The notes under the pieces are model-generated. The model saw only the letters and a list, made by a program, of their open reading frames with translations. It ran no database searches and was not told the origin of the DNA. A DNA stretch of 64,000 bases from Ligustrum vulgare. Lineage: Eukaryota > Streptophyta > Magnoliopsida > Lamiales > Oleaceae. Below are positions 1-12,880 of this stretch, one piece after another. The stretch covers positions 13,429,501 to 13,493,500 of the forward strand of contig OY743190.1 in assembly GCA_963555705.1 (NCBI GenBank), read 5' to 3'. A program made the translations under genes and the position numbers. The stretch's first letter is position 1. Every line of letters starts with the position of its first letter.

Positions 1-423
1 TTTTATGAAATTATAATAATCTATCCCCTCATTCTCACTCAACCAAAGCCCTAAAAAGGATCCCGTCCCTATCAATGTTTCATCCCCTCCGGTGAATGCC
101 GCCTGTGCTAGGAGGCTACAGGTTTTTGCTATGGCAGCGTTTGTGGTAGTTTTGCTATGATTATTTATGTGGAGTGTTGGTGGATTTCCTTTTCCATCTG
201 GTGCTATGTCTTCTTCTTTGCATGGCTATTATCGGTTCTTCTGCGAGTGGTAGTAGATTACGGAGGGCTGACCTGCACTTGTTATTTGGGGGTGACCTAC
301 GATTGGTATCGGATGTTATTTTAGCGGTGATAGCCGACGATTTTGGTGGTGCTAGCTGGCGGTTTTAATGGTAGTGTAGGTAGTGGTTTTGGTTGTGATT
401 TATGTTGTGATTTAGGTGGTGAC
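1..423. other. no gene seen; GGT-rich flank of solo LTR
   Basis: No coding feature is supported. The stretch becomes rich in GGT/TGG triplets toward its right end. That composition resumes at 2593, so this is the left part of one GT-rich locus that was split by the solo LTR at 424-2592. The short open frames here look like composition artefacts. Confidence 0.5.
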
Positions 424-2592
424 TGACATGCCCCGCCCCAAGTACCTTTATTAGACTTGAAGAGAGACATGTGCCGACGATAGATTTTAAATAAAAAATC
501 AAAACCTATCATCAAGGCTCATAAAATCTAAAATTTTCTGAAATAATTTGACAATATTTGCCTTTAATAATTAACACATATATTACCCTGTTTTTCAAAA
601 ATAATTTTAAATCACAATTTTCAACATAGAAGTAGTTCCACCCACGATTCAATATCGATGAAATTAGTTTACTTTACACATTCCCTATATTCGTATAAAA
701 CAACACGTTGAGGAGCTCAACTATATTTACATGACATATGAAATAATTACAACCCATAAAATCTACAAAGTTTTCAAAAGACAAAAGTGTTCAAAATTAA
801 CATCATGTGATCATGTCCACCCTATCTTTTCTAAACTTGATGTCACAGGCTAAGCGTACCAAAAGTTCCTTAACTTCAGTTGTCACCTGAAAGAAATTTA
901 TATGGGGAAAAATAGGTGAGCTAATAAACTCAGTGAGTGAAAAACTCAATAACAAACCATTTTTCCAAAAATTTGTTTCCCAAAAAAAAAAAAAACACAT
1001 CATCATATAACAACAATACAAAATTCACCAAAGTTCTCATATCATAAACTCATCGATTGTATTTTATCATATCAAAACACATGCACGCAATGTGTCAGCT
1101 TGAGCCACTGGTAACCTGTGGCCCCTTCGTCAAGGCGGCATAATTAAACAGCTTGAGCCCTAGGCCCCTTCTCCCGTAGGAGGCATATTTAAACAGCTTG
1201 AGCCCTAGGCCCCTCTCCCGTAGGAGGCATATACTTATCAACATCGAGTATCACTTAGAAAAATTTTGCATTAAAATCATAATTAACAATTCACGCTTCA
1301 CATCATTTTTCAGAACTTTCACATTATCTCAAAATCATGAAATGTCATTCATATCACATAAAACTTTTCAAAGATAAGTCATAACATTTATGAAAACCAT
1401 AGAAAACATCATAAATAATTTCTTTTCTAAAGAGTAAGAAAGAGAGTTTTCCACTCACAGTTCAATATTTTAGTTTGGTTGGTATGCTTTTCCAATCTCC
1501 TCAATTTCACCTGTAACACACAATGTAAACCAACTTACATTCCAATCTTTTCAAGAAATTTTCTACCCTTTTTTATACCTTACTTATATTATGTATTTCC
1601 CAATTTCATAAGTAATTATGGTTTCCTTACATTAGTAATCATCATAAATCCTATAATTCATGTAATTGGTGATGGTTCTATAATTTTTTAGACCAATCAT
1701 TATCTTTGTTAAAAAAAATTCAGCATACCCCCTTTTTCTACATTTTGGAATTCAAGCCAATTTCATCAAAAATTCCATTTCTTCCTTCACATATATCATT
1801 TCCCCATTCACATACCAATTTCATGAGATCCAAAATTATAAGAAATAAGTTCATAATTCACCTTCATGCTTCTTAACCCACTTGATATGGAAACTAACAT
1901 AATTTCATCATATTTGTTAAATTCTAATTTCTAGGAAATTTCTATACCAAAAGAAACATATGAACAAGATTATGATTCATTCTTCAATTCCATCCCAAAA
2001 TTTCATAAACCCTAGGTTTTCAAATCCCTTCCAACTTGTAAGAAAATCAAAGAATTCAAAGAAGAAATATTTCTTACCTTGTTGAGATGTCTCCTCTTTC
2101 CCTTCCTTTTCTTTTCTTAAAATTTTTTGCAAATTTTTTTTCCTTTCTTTCTTCTCCAAATTTCGGCCCTCTCTCTCTTCTCTAAGCTCTCTCTTTTGTT
2201 GTTTTTGTGTAGTGGTTTTATAATAAATAATTAAAGGTAAGGGACAAGTTAATTAGATTACAAAATATCAACAATTCCTTATCTCTTTCTCTCTCCTCTT
2301 AACCGACTTAGGAGCTCCCCTTTTTTTTTTCTTCCTTTCCATCCATCTACAAGTTGGTCCTCAATCTTAGGTTCCCGTTCAGTCTAATCCCTGAAACTTT
2401 ATTCGCGATTCTATGCAATACCAGGAAAAATGACAAATTCGGAACTTTCACAATTTTGGTCCCTATTTTCACCAATTTCATTCTTATATACTATAATATA
2501 AAAAAAATTCAACAACATATAATCAAAGACACAAGAAAATAGTTATAAAACTTAGTAACCTTTTAAAAAAATACGTGAACCAGGGTATTACA
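424..2592 (-). mobile_element. solo LTR, Gypsy-like, 2169 bp
   Basis: Read on the minus strand the unit starts TGTAATACCCTGG and ends GGGGCATGTCA, so it has TG...CA ends. It is flanked by the direct repeat GTGAC at 419-423 and 2593-2597, a 5-bp target-site duplication typical of LTR retrotransposon integration. There is no internal coding region and no second LTR, so the simplest reading is a solo LTR left by LTR-LTR recombination. It carries an imperfect tandem duplication of about 45 bp (1146-1190 and 1191-1232, around the word cagcttgagccctaggcccc) and T/C-rich tracts. The length and the TGTAAYRCCC start resemble the second solo LTR at 60324-62664, but the two are not the same family by eye. 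The Gypsy assignment is inference from length and terminus. Confidence 0.85.
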
Positions 2593-2597
2593 GTGAC

Positions 2598-3480
2598 TGT
2601 GGTGGTAGTTGGGCAGAAGGTGATCGACGATTGCGGGTTGTTGCGGTGGGTGGTGGTGGTGGTGGTGGAGGAGGAAGAAATGGTTTAGGTTTGGGAATGG
2701 GGATGGGGATGGGGATGGGGATGTGTTAAGTTGGGTTGGGTTTGGGGTGGATCTGAAGGGGATTGGTAGGGGATAGGGTGACTTGAACATTGTTTGTGAC
2801 CAATTTATAGATTATTATGAATAATAAATATGTAGATTGTGACATGTAAATAATATGTGGCCTAAAAATATGAGAGGTCGACTAAATTTTTAATTGTACT
2901 CACAATTTTTTAAGTTGAAACCAATTAATTAGTAAAATTGCGACATAAAAATTAAGTGGTAAATGATGATTTTTTTTAATTTGTGACCAAGAAAGTATGT
3001 GTGGCTTGTAATATTTATGATATGTGACTGGGAAATAAGTCGATTTATAAAATTTGTGATAGATGACCAAGTAATAAGTTGTGAACAATTAATTTTATAA
3101 AATGTGATTGAAAATAAGTTGTGACCTATATATTTATAATTTGTGACAAAAATAAGTCATGACCAAATAATTCTATAATATGTAATCGTGAAATAAGTAA
3201 CGTTTTGTGTTTTGTGATCAAGTAATAAATTGTGATCGAAAAATAATTTGTATGTTACTTTGATCTAATGATATAGTATTGTGACCTTAGTATATTTAAT
3301 TCATAAAATATTTTTTTTTTATTATTTTTAATTAAAAAACTAATTAGAACCTGATTTCACAATTTTTAAACATTTTTTTCTTAACTTTGAAATATGCATT
3401 TTTGACCCCCCCCCCCCCCCCACCCCCCCTCTTATTTATGTATTGTTCCCTTTATGATGTTATTTTTGAGAAGATGGGCT
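2598..3480. other. no gene; GGT/GGGGAT microsatellites and degenerate repeats
   Basis: From 2645 to 2725 there are (TGG)n and (GGGGAT)n simple repeats. From about 2790 to 3300 the words gtgacca and aataagttgtgac recur at irregular spacing, like a decayed tandem or subterminal repeat array of a DNA transposon. A run of 16 C lies at 3406-3421. The His/Pro-rich open frame opposite the microsatellite is an artefact of the repeat. Confidence 0.45.
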
Positions 3481-5061
3481 AGACCATTCAGGCCCACTTG
3501 TTTGGCTCGACCCAGGATAGTGTGTGTCGAGAGTCTAGCGGCTATTCCTAAATCTCCCGACCTTGTAGTCCGGAGATGACTATCTCCATTTAAATTTCTT
3601 CATATCTAGTAATGATGTTGTTTTGTGCGGGTTTGCTCGTGCTAATAATTAAAAAAAAAAATGATCAGACGATGTGTTAGGGACAAATCTTTTAAGACAA
3701 ATCATCAACAAGGGATGTTAAAATTCAGAATGATTTAGTTTACAACTTGCTTCCAATGGATGCATGGTCACAATCCTCTCTATAAAAAGGGCTAGTCTTT
3801 CGTCAAGAGAAGTCGACAATAACGATTTATCATTATTTAAACACTTGTAAAATTAATATCTATGAGCTTGTTTGGTAAAGAAAAGATTTTTACCACAACT
3901 TTTCAAACTCAATCTCAACCATCCATTTTTAACCATGTTCACAGTTTTTGACTTTTCAAATATTTTTAAACTACACATTCATTAAAAAACTAATAAAAAT
4001 CACAAAAACCAAAATTTTTCACATTACCAAAAAAGTTCTATTTTAGTACTTTTTCTTCCCTTACCCCCAACGTACAAATATAGGTACAAGTGGAATGACA
4101 TTATAACTAACTGGGCATTTTACTTGCACATTCTTAATATTTTACATCATGAAGAAATAAAAACATTTAACACACGTAGGTGGTGGTGAACTTTCAACAT
4201 ATTTAGGTGGTGGTGAACGACTATCAATATTATAGCACGTGATCTGCTAACTCATATGATATCTACTATAACATTGGTGTCTACTTTTAGTGTAAACGGT
4301 ATGTTCTGATTAATTACATATCAAGATTAAGGAAGACAAACTAAAGAGTTTAATGCATTTAATTTTAAAGGATGGAAAAGATGAAAATTTATGTAACCAA
4401 GATAAAGTAAAGAGATTATTATGTGTTCAGTAACCAAAAGTAAATGGTTTATAAATCAATTTATAAATTACACAATTTCTCAAACTATTTTTTAAGCACA
4501 TACATTTTCTTTCTCCAATTTTTAACCACTACTTTTTACCTCAAAATCATAAATAAATCTGTTTATAAATCAAATAGTGTTACCGAACGAAGGTGATGAA
4601 TATCTTTTAGACTTAATCATAATTTGTAAGTATTATTTATATTAATGTTTTTTAATTTTTCTCATCAAAAGAAAAAGAAAATGTGCACATAATTACTTAT
4701 TAAGGTACAATTTCAATATCCTCTACGTTAAAAGTTGTTGATCCCAAACCTTATGATGTTCATGTTCTCATAGGATCACAGTGAGAAGAACTACTTGGCC
4801 TATGTTTGGCTAAACAATTATAAATAAATTTTATAACACATATCAATTTTTTTAATATCACATTTAATTTAAGTTCACCGTACACATTTTTTCAAATCAA
4901 TTTTTAACCTCAAATTTTATCTATAAAATATAAATAACATACAAAAGAATGGCGGCTAGCACCCGAGAAACAGAGGCTTGATTGTTTACATGTATGTATG
5001 TATATATGTATGTATGTATGTATGTGAAAAAGTTTACTGCTCCGCATTTGTGTCTTTTATC
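3481..5061. other. no gene seen; AT-rich with short MITE-like copies
   Basis: Nothing coding is recognised. Two short copies of the window's recurrent MITE-like family (words tttataaat, gaggtaaaa, gtttggtaa) lie at about 4430-4590 and 4800-4940, both read on the minus strand. The segment 3481-3840 has higher GC content and a TATAAAAAGGGC string at 3781, possibly an old LTR fragment, but no partner was found. Confidence 0.35.
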
Positions 5062-5396
5062 TAGTGTTAAAAAAGGCGCCGTATTACGCCGTCTAGGCGT
5101 GAGGCGTGGACGAAATGCCTTGCATCAGGAGTATGCGTGTAAAAATGCGTTCAAAATTTTTTTTGCCACATAGGCGCGCGTTTAATCCCACCAGGCACGC
5201 GCTTAATCCTTCCTAAACGCGTTTTTTTTAAGTTAAAAAATATATTTTATATATAAAAATATATTTAATGTTTTAAAAATACAAAACCCATTATGACGCC
5301 TATTCTTCAGATTGACACACATAAACTTATTATTCTTGATTCTCGACCTCGACGCCTCGCAACGCATTACGCCTTTTAGAACATTGGTTCTACTAG
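5062..5396. mobile_element. short inverted-repeat element (MITE-like)
   Basis: The left end (gtgttaaaaaaggcgccg, followed by further GGCGT words) is roughly inverted at the right end (acgccttttagaacattg). Both ends are full of GGCG/CGCC words and the middle is AT-rich. The structure is a non-autonomous terminal-inverted-repeat element of about 335 bp with no coding content. Termini are imperfect and no clear target duplication could be fixed. Confidence 0.5.
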
Positions 5397-5560
5397 ACCC
5401 CTTCAATTATATTTTTATTAATTTATTTGAAGTTGTGTCTATCTCTCTTCTTTTTTTTTTTCCTCTCTTTTTTTCTACTTTCAACATTCATGTTCTCTCC
5501 ATAATTTAATCTTAAAATAATATATATATCTCTCTCATCCAACCTACCTCCACTTTTCGC

Positions 5561-5922
5561 CAATGTTTTGAAAATCGGATCAGACCGACCGGTTTAACCG
5601 GGAAAACCATTCCGGTTGACCAAAAAAATTGGCCGAAAATCGGCCAGGTTTTTTAACCCGATTTTCATTTTTTTTTTTTTGCTTTCTTGTTTTTTTTTCT
5701 AGTTGTTTTAAGTTATTTTTGTGTATAATTTTATCTTCTAAATGAGTAAATATTAGTTTATTTGTAAAATAACATGTTTTTTAGAAAATTTTGTGATTTT
5801 TGAAATAGTTTTTTATGTTTTAATTGAAACTGGTTCAACCTCGGTTCAACCCGGTAAGACCTTTTGACCCATGACTCGTTGTCTTTTTCGATTCGACTAG
5901 GTTTCCGATTTTCTAAACATTG
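5561..5922. mobile_element. MITE with CAATGTTTWGAAAATCGG inverted ends
   Basis: The left terminus caatgttttgaaaatcgg and the reverse complement of the right terminus, caatgtttagaaaatcgg, match at 17 of 18 positions. Inner CCGG-rich words (accgaccggtttaacc) face related ones near the right end. The element is 362 bp and non-coding. The terminal caatgtt word is shared with the neighbouring element at 5062-5396, so the two may belong to related hAT-like MITE families. No unambiguous target duplication was seen. Confidence 0.65.
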
Positions 5923-6241
5923 TTTTTCACACGCCAATTAAAGATGTCCTTATAAAGGCCGCGGAGACTTATGTTAATGAGGATGGGCAAGCACTGGGCC
6001 ACTATCATCGCTGGCAGGCAACTGGAAGAATTATTATTTGGCAGACATTTACGAAGTGTTCGGCGGCTAACCTAAGAATTTTTTTTTTGTTTAATTTGGT
6101 ATTTTTAGATAGATGCGGAGTTAAAAATTGAAGAGAGAAAATATGTATGATTAAAAAGTAATTTGAGAAATTATGTTATTTATAAATTTATTTATAAAAT
6201 ATAATCATTGAGTAAAATGACGATACAGATACTAGGAATTT

Positions 6242-6351
6242 AGGCCATGTTCTCTTAGCTGTTTTCAGCCCGTTTTGAGTTTTCGATTTTTGGAAATATC
6301 GAAAACGCGTTCACTTTGCCCATTTTCAGAAATGCGTTTTTCAAAACACAA

Positions 6352-6383
<32 letters not shown>

Positions 6384-7227
6384 AGGAAACTCAAAACGAG
6401 TTTATTGCGTTTTGGATATTTTGTGTTAAAAAGTCCAAAACGCGCGTTTTGGACCAAAACACGCGTTTTGGAATTTTTTTTTTGTAAATGTGAGACACTA
6501 CCTTCACTTGAAGTTCTTATGTTATTTTTTCATTATATATAGATCCATCCATGTTAAGATTTTTTATTTATTTATTTATTTATTTTGTAAATTTTTTTTA
6601 AAATTTTTTGTAAATGTGAGACACTTCCTTCACTTGAAGTTCTTATATTATTTTGTCATTATATATAGATTCATGTTAAGATTTTTTATTTTTATTTTTT
6701 ATTTTATATATTTTTTTTTTGTAAATGTGAGACACTTCTTTCATTTGAAACTCTTATGTTATTTTGTCATTATATATAGATCCATGTTAATTTTATTTTT
6801 CTTTTTTTGTAAATTTTTTTTTTTTATTCTTGTTTTGTAAATGCGAGACACTTCATTCACTTGAAATTCTTATATTATTTTGTCATTATATATAGATCCA
6901 TGTTAAGATTTTGTTAGTATGGGGATGAATTTTTGTTTAGATGAAACAATATTAATGATGAATTTATTGATACAGAGAACTAACTGATTTATTGACATTA
7001 AAATTAATGTTATTCAACAAATCAACCATTTTTTACATATAAAATATTACAAAATAAATATATCAAAAAATTACAAAGTAAACGCATTTTCCAGTTTTCT
7101 ATTTTTAAAAATAGTTTTCCAAAATCAAAAAGAGAACATGTTTTCAGCAATCCCAAAATAAACAATCAAAATCCAAAATTCAAAACAAAATTCAAAATTC
7201 AAAATCGAAACACAAAGAGAACGGCCC
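6242..7227. mobile_element. inverted-repeat element with inner tandem repeats
   Basis: The left end aggccatgttctctt and the inverted right end gggccgttctcttt pair. Inner words such as gttttgag/ctcaaaac and gttttcag/ctgaaaac are also arranged in inverted fashion, so the whole unit can fold back. It carries a (TA)n tract at about 6360-6382 and a four-copy tandem array in its left half. No transposase frame is present, so it is non-autonomous. Superfamily is undetermined because the target duplication is unclear. Confidence 0.55.
6483..6910. repeat. four-copy tandem repeat, 110-126 bp unit
   Basis: The words tgtaaatgtgagacac and cattatatatagatccat recur at about 6483, 6609, 6720 and 6836. Each unit has a conserved 5' half and a T-rich 3' half of variable length. 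The open frame running through it is a by-product of the phase of the repeat, not a gene. Confidence 0.85.
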
Positions 7228-8885
7228 TTTATATTCTGGTCCCAGTTCGGACTAGAACAAGTACAATTCTGAGTTTATTTCCTCTGACACCATTTCATGG
7301 TCCCCTCTCCTTCTTCAATGAACCTGATTTTGAACGAAGATACGTCAACACGTTATAGCAAATCATTGGTGCAGAACTAAGAGAACAGGTCGTTGGATGC
7401 TCTGATTTTCGCCTCCCTTTCATTCTAAGCCAGTACGGATTTTACTATGCATTTGCTGAAAGAGGAATGACAAAAAGGACCGAGGAAGCATTCAATATGC
7501 CAATTTTAGGGGCATATCAGTCTGAGCAGATTCGTTTGTTTCAACCACGCGAATTGTGCTTGAAAAGAAGAAAAAAATTCCTTCAAAATCAGATTGTTTC
7601 TTTGCTGTAACAATGGAAGGCAGAGCCAATTTACCGACAAGGTTTTTGGAGTATAGTTTGTCCACACCCACTGCCCAACACAAACTGGTAAATTGCCTTC
7701 TTTTCTTTGTAATATTGTCAGGTATTTTTTTCTTTATTTTGTTTCATTAAGTGATGAAGGCTCGTAAATTGAGTTAATGTTTTCTAAAAAATGTTTCGTA
7801 CTTTTGTGTTAATTAATGTAAAAATTACTGTTCATAATATGCTATGAAATGACATCATCAGGCTTTAGGTAAATCAAGTATTGGGAAATTCTTGAGAAAT
7901 ACTTGAAAATATTAAGTTGTTCTCACTCAAATTTGTTGATTCTAGCTCAAGAATATGTATTTTCTTACCAAGGGTTGGATTGGTTATTGACTGCCGCTGC
8001 CGGTAGTTGCTTCTTTCATGGTTGGGCAAAAGCTTAAGATCAGTTATTTGTCTCCCATAAATTCCTGATTTCTCCTATAGCATTTAAGTTCCATTAGATG
8101 ATATTTTTAGGTTGAAAAGTTTAGGATAAATTGGATGGTTTGAGCCAAGCTAAACATAGTATCTTAAAATGTGAGCAGAAGACAAGCCACACTTGAGCTG
8201 GAATTTTGTCATTGTTAACATGAGCCACAGAAGGAAAATTCATTGTTATCAAGACCGCTGGAGGGGAAAACAATGGACAAATTTCTTGGGGAGGGGGGGG
8301 GGAACAAATATGGAGAAGAGGCTCGACAGGGCAGACCGGTGGAGGGGGGAGGGAGAAGGACAGGGGGAATTGGTCGGGGAGGAAGAGATGATTTCATTTT
8401 TATCTATTCTTTATGTTCTTAAATTAAGCTATTAGAATATCCCTGCCATGTTATATATTTCATTAAGACGTGTTAGATATTGTGTAGGTTGAGAATATAA
8501 AGAGTGACGGAGTACGGGAGAAAAATAAGGCCAAAGCAGCTAGTTTGGAACCGAAAAATTTCAGTAAACAAAGTGAAACTTCGTTAGAGGTTCGATGACT
8601 AATAGTGTTTTTGATATATCCTCTTTATTTCTTTTAAGTTTGGAAATATGAAGAGATGATTGAGATTTTAGTATTAGATGATAGCCAAATTCATTTGGTT
8701 GTGCATAAATTTTGTAATTCTGCTAAACAGTTGAAATAAGTTATAAAAATGCTGCTGGTACTTGAAGGAAATTTCAGGTTTCTTCTTGTGTACGTTAAGC
8801 ACTATTCTTCATTTGAATTTCTCTTTACTTCATTGAAAAGTGAAAACTAAAATAGAGTTGTGAAATATATTTTGCATTTGTGCAG
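7228..8885. other. upstream region of B3 pseudogene; no supported exon
   Basis: This lies just 5' of the B3-like exons and should hold the promoter and a short first exon if the locus was ever complete. No credible first coding exon could be identified. A G/GA-rich stretch lies at 8280-8385. Open frames here are short and overlap on both strands. Confidence 0.4.
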
Positions 8886-9947
8886 AAGCTCCAAGACAAA
8901 TTTGTTGAAGAATACGGGAATGAACTCTCTGATGTTGTCAGACTCACTGATCGTATAGGGGCATTTGGTTTGTGAGTTTGGAGAAGGTGGAAGAAACACT
9001 TTGACTTCTTCATGGCTGGGAGAAGTTCTTTGTGGAACACTCCATTCAATATGGCTACTTTATACTCTATGAATACAGAGGGAACTCAATCTTCAATGTG
9101 TATATATTTGACTTGACATCCACCGAGAATCACTATCCACCAAAAGCCTGCCGTAATTTTGAAGAAACCAGTTACTGTCCAGGGAATTCTTTTCCTATAA
9201 GAGAAGAGCATATTAACTATAACAATGTTACAATTCCTGATTCCCTTCCCACTAACCTAGTAGTCTGCTCTCCAAGAAGTCATGCTCCAAATGGAAGTAT
9301 AGTTAAGGCTAGACATGGTGAATGCACAATTTTCAAAACATGCAGTCTTTCTTCAACTGAATTTTCCAAGTTAATATTATGTTTCTTAAAATAAAATGAT
9401 TTCCTTATATGTGAATTGTTGAATGTTAGATGAAAATCAACCATCTCGTGGTATCGAAAGGGATTTGGGAAAGAAGGCCATACACTCTGCTGGAACATCT
9501 TCAATTGCATATCCTTCATTCACAGTCAAAATGAAAGAAAACCTGACTCCACAATGGGTGGTGGTAAACTCTTGAACTTTGCAGTATTGTTAAAGTTTAC
9601 TAGTGAATTTTGTTACCTTCTTGACTTCGTCTGAGATAAGTTAACTACGTTTTCTTGCATAGCCTTCACTCGACATTAACATGGTGCTTTTTTTCTTGTT
9701 TCTAAAGTATGTCCCAGCTTCATTTGCAAGGAAGTATCTGCCAAGATATCCAGAGCTTATTTGACTTTATGATTCAGATGGTAAGATTTGGCCGGTTCAT
9801 GTTAATATACGAGAAGATTATGCTGATGAAAGAGATTGTGGTATGGTACGTGCTTCATCCATAGGATGGGCGGCATTTGCGAAAAAGATTGAGGTTGAAG
9901 ATACATGTGTGTTTGAACTGATCCAAGACAATGAACCTGCACTGTAG
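8886..9947 (+). pseudogene. VRN1-like B3-domain transcription factor, decayed
   Basis: B3 domains of the REM/VRN1 type are plant-specific DNA-binding modules. Three exon-like blocks are visible. Block 1 (8886 to about 9390) opens after an intron-like cag with KLQDKFVEEYGNELSDV, the classic start of a VRN1-type B3 domain. It breaks at TGA 8973-8975 and a frameshift, then resumes with FILYEYRGNSIFNVYIFDLT, the usual end of the domain. Block 2 (about 9430-9560) is linker. Block 3 (about 9709-9947) starts YVPASFARKYL and ends DTCVFELI, a second B3 domain, with TGA 9762-9764 and TAG 9945-9947 inside or at its end. Two B3 domains joined by a linker is the VRN1 layout. The stops and frameshift make a working protein unlikely. 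Homology is recognised from motifs; loss of function is inferred. Confidence 0.65.
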
Positions 9948-11407
9948 GTTAAGGTTGGATTCCATAAGTGGTCTAGGGCACACATGCAAACAAACAGGTT
10001 TGTTGTGATGACATCCAACATCGTGGAGTCTGGAAATGTGGTGACGAAGTTCATAAAGCACTGCCCCATTGACTACTTTTTCGAGTAATCAAGACACATA
10101 ATGCAGACATGATTTTCCAAGAATATGAGTATCGCCTAAGGGATGTTGACATGCTTGGCATGAAAGCATAAAACTTGATCGGGTTAAAAATGAAGTGTTC
10201 TTTGAAATTTAAGGTAACATTTGAATTATTAAAGGTGCTGGTAAATACATTTTTCTGTGATTTATGCCATTTCAGATAGTATGTTCTTCACTTTTCATTG
10301 ACTAAATGTCATGCCTTTTGGTTTAGTCAATACACACATAATATTTGGAATAACTTCATAGGACATGATTTCATTTATGAGCATGTATATAAATTTTTAA
10401 GAGGTGGCTGATAACTGTACATTATATGTGTGGATCAGATGTTTTATAGAATTGGAATAGTCCAACATGATTACTAACATGAGTCTTATATGTATTCGAT
10501 GTCTACATCAAATGAGCTTTTGTACCAAGATTCGGATGAGAACACACAACACGTAGTTTATACGAAGATGATGATGTGCACGTGCAACCATAGGAGAACG
10601 TGAAGGAAACCTCAACCTTTGAATAACATTTGGAAGCGCAAAAGAGGTCTGGAAGTCTAGTGGAGTCACAACTCATTCACAATTGGATTGTCTGTCATTG
10701 CTTATAAAAATTAGTATGATGTAGAATGTCATAGCGAAATATGATTATCATGTTTTCCTTTTTTAATTAATATAAATTTGATGATTCACCCACAAATACC
10801 TTGTTTACAAGATTGAAAGATGAATGATTATTTTTTGAGTTTCAAATTGAATAAATGCAGATTTGAATCTATAAAGATTTTGTATAAGAATGTCTGGGAC
10901 ATTGGAATTCTCTAGTAACAGTATTTTATACTCCATGTGTGATGCTTTCCGATTCATATTTTATTATTGGTACAAGCATGGTAATCGTAACCCCTGGAAA
11001 TGTGGTGACGATTTTTTGCGTAGTAAAAACAAAAGCACATTTAACAGTTATATTTCTTGAAAAAGTATAATAGTGAACTGAACATTGTAATAAACCAGTC
11101 TCTAATTAATTATACTCATCCATATTCTTTATGCATGATATCTGTAGCAATCTTGACAGCAAGATGGTCAATGCATTCTACTTGATCGGCCATTTTGGGT
11201 TGCCAAACATTAATGTTAACCACCAGACATTGCAGTACACATGCAAATTAAAGCCTCCACATCGGTGATGAATTGTTAATCGACTTGGATTATAGATAGT
11301 ACATAGACCTCTCTTTGATGTTGAGGTGACCAAGTACCCAATGGGATTTCCACCAAATCTATTCTGTGGGATGTAGAATCTAATATCCCGTTCCATATAC
11401 AATTAAA
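9948..11407. other. no gene seen; 3' flank of B3 pseudogene
   Basis: A few tens of codons after the B3 remnant could be old 3' coding sequence (open to the stop after 10085), but nothing is recognised. The rest is AT-rich intergenic sequence without clear repeats. Confidence 0.35.
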
Positions 11408-11409
11408 AA

Positions 11410-11460
<51 letters not shown>
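11408..11460. repeat. (AT)n(GT)n microsatellite
   Basis: Uninterrupted AT dinucleotides are followed by about 16 GT dinucleotides. Open frames across it on the minus strand encode only His-Thr and Tyr-Ile runs and are artefacts. Confidence 0.95.
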
Positions 11461-11461
<1 letters not shown>

Positions 11462-12114
11462 TATCATTTGTATAGTTGTGAAAACACAGTGATGTGATAA
11501 AAAATGTTACATTAAAAAAGCACGTTACACAAAAATGATGCAGAACGGAATCAAAGATTAACAAACGTAAATCTAAAGAACCTTAATTGGAATCTACCAA
11601 CGGAAAGAGATTTTATTGAATATGAATGAATGAATAACTGAATGACAAACAACCCTTTAAAAAAAGTCTCAGCAAACCCTAATTGAGCAAAAAGACGAAA
11701 ATAGACATTCACATAAAATAAACGACTTAAAAGGATAATTTAACTAAAATTGGAAAAACTTCGAGTGGTCGGTAACTCCTTTTAAAATGCATTTTTGAAG
11801 CCGAAAACAACCTCGAACCGGGGAACCTGGGTTGAAATGTCGTAGAGCATTGCGCGACGATTCCAAAAACATATTATAATAAGGATTCTAAAACTGGTGC
11901 AAAAAGTTATGGCCATTTGTTCAAAACCTCCGTTTTATTTGCCAATTTTCGATCAATCTCTTCTTCAACCTCTAATGCAACTTGTTCTACATCAAAAAAA
12001 TATCAGATTTCTTTTTGGGAAAATTTTGATATTTCAATTTTGTCCCACATACCTAGTAGCGGGGATGTATACCATAACCAACATGCTTGAAATGTGTGAA
12101 TATACTTCGATGAT

Positions 12115-12137
12115 ATATGTATGTATGTATGTATGTA

Positions 12138-12186
<49 letters not shown>
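12115..12186. repeat. (ATGT)n(GT)n(AT)n compound microsatellite
   Basis: ATGT tetranucleotides grade into GT and then AT dinucleotides. The open frames over it on both strands are repeat artefacts. Confidence 0.95.
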
Positions 12187-12187
<1 letters not shown>

Positions 12188-12300
12188 ATCCTTGAACATA
12201 TTCATGTACAAAAAAAAAAGTAGGAAAATAATCTGGGGTTTCATATGCTTGCAGTAAATTAATGAGTTTGGGTAGCTTGATCAATTAAAAAAAAATTGAA

Positions 12301-12334
12301 AAGAAAAGAAGAAGAAGAAGAAGAAGAAGAAGAA
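12301..12334. repeat. (GAA)n microsatellite
   Basis: A run of about ten GAA/AGA triplets in an A-rich context. Confidence 0.9.
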
Positions 12335-12880
12335 AATTGTAGATTTTTAATTTTAAAATATACGACAACTTTTATGGAAATTCAATTGAAATGTGTAAAG
12401 AAGGTATAACATTCAGAATAAACAAGGGATGTCAATTTTCAAAAAAAAAAACCAAAATTTGTGTCCAATAATAGTAACATATCAAAGCACATCTCTCAGA
12501 AAAATTGGCCTCGGATCTAAAAATATTATCGGTGAATGAGTAATACATGTTGTGGGGTGTATATATGTGTATCTCATTATTGAGTTCAACAACCTTCATT
12601 GTTTTTTAAGGCTCGTCGGACTAATGAAATCCAAAGATAAACGATGTTTTGGGTTCCGAAGTGGAATTTTTACACTTTTTTGTTCCCTCACAGAACACGC
12701 TGACAAACAACGGGATGGGTTAGAGGGGACTAATGTTTGTTCTTGTTTGAACCCAAATTTGAATGACAAAATGGAGACGCCATAGTATGTTTCAAAAAAC
12801 AACTGGACGATGTAATGAGGCTGGGTAACAAAGATTTTCAACTTACAAAGATCATCACATTCTGCGCTTTGGTTTATATA

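Larger units (their letters stand above)
11461..12880. other. no gene seen; intergenic with microsatellites
   Basis: AT-rich sequence left of the Copia insertion at 12881. Apart from the microsatellites at 12115-12186 and 12301-12334, nothing is recognised. Confidence 0.4.

Noticed and set aside
174..368. 64-codon ORF on the plus strand
   Set aside because: Short, no homology, and continues a GGT-rich composition shared with the far side of the solo LTR.
2563..2790. His/Pro/Ser-rich ORF on the minus strand
   Set aside because: Product of (TGG)n and (GGGGAT)n simple repeats.
8193..8435. ORFs in the GA/G-rich stretch
   Set aside because: Low-complexity composition; frames on both strands and no recognisable domain.
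12003..12284. Open frames over the ATGT/GT/AT microsatellite
   Set aside because: They encode only Tyr-Ile, His-Thr and Cys-Val runs produced by the repeat.
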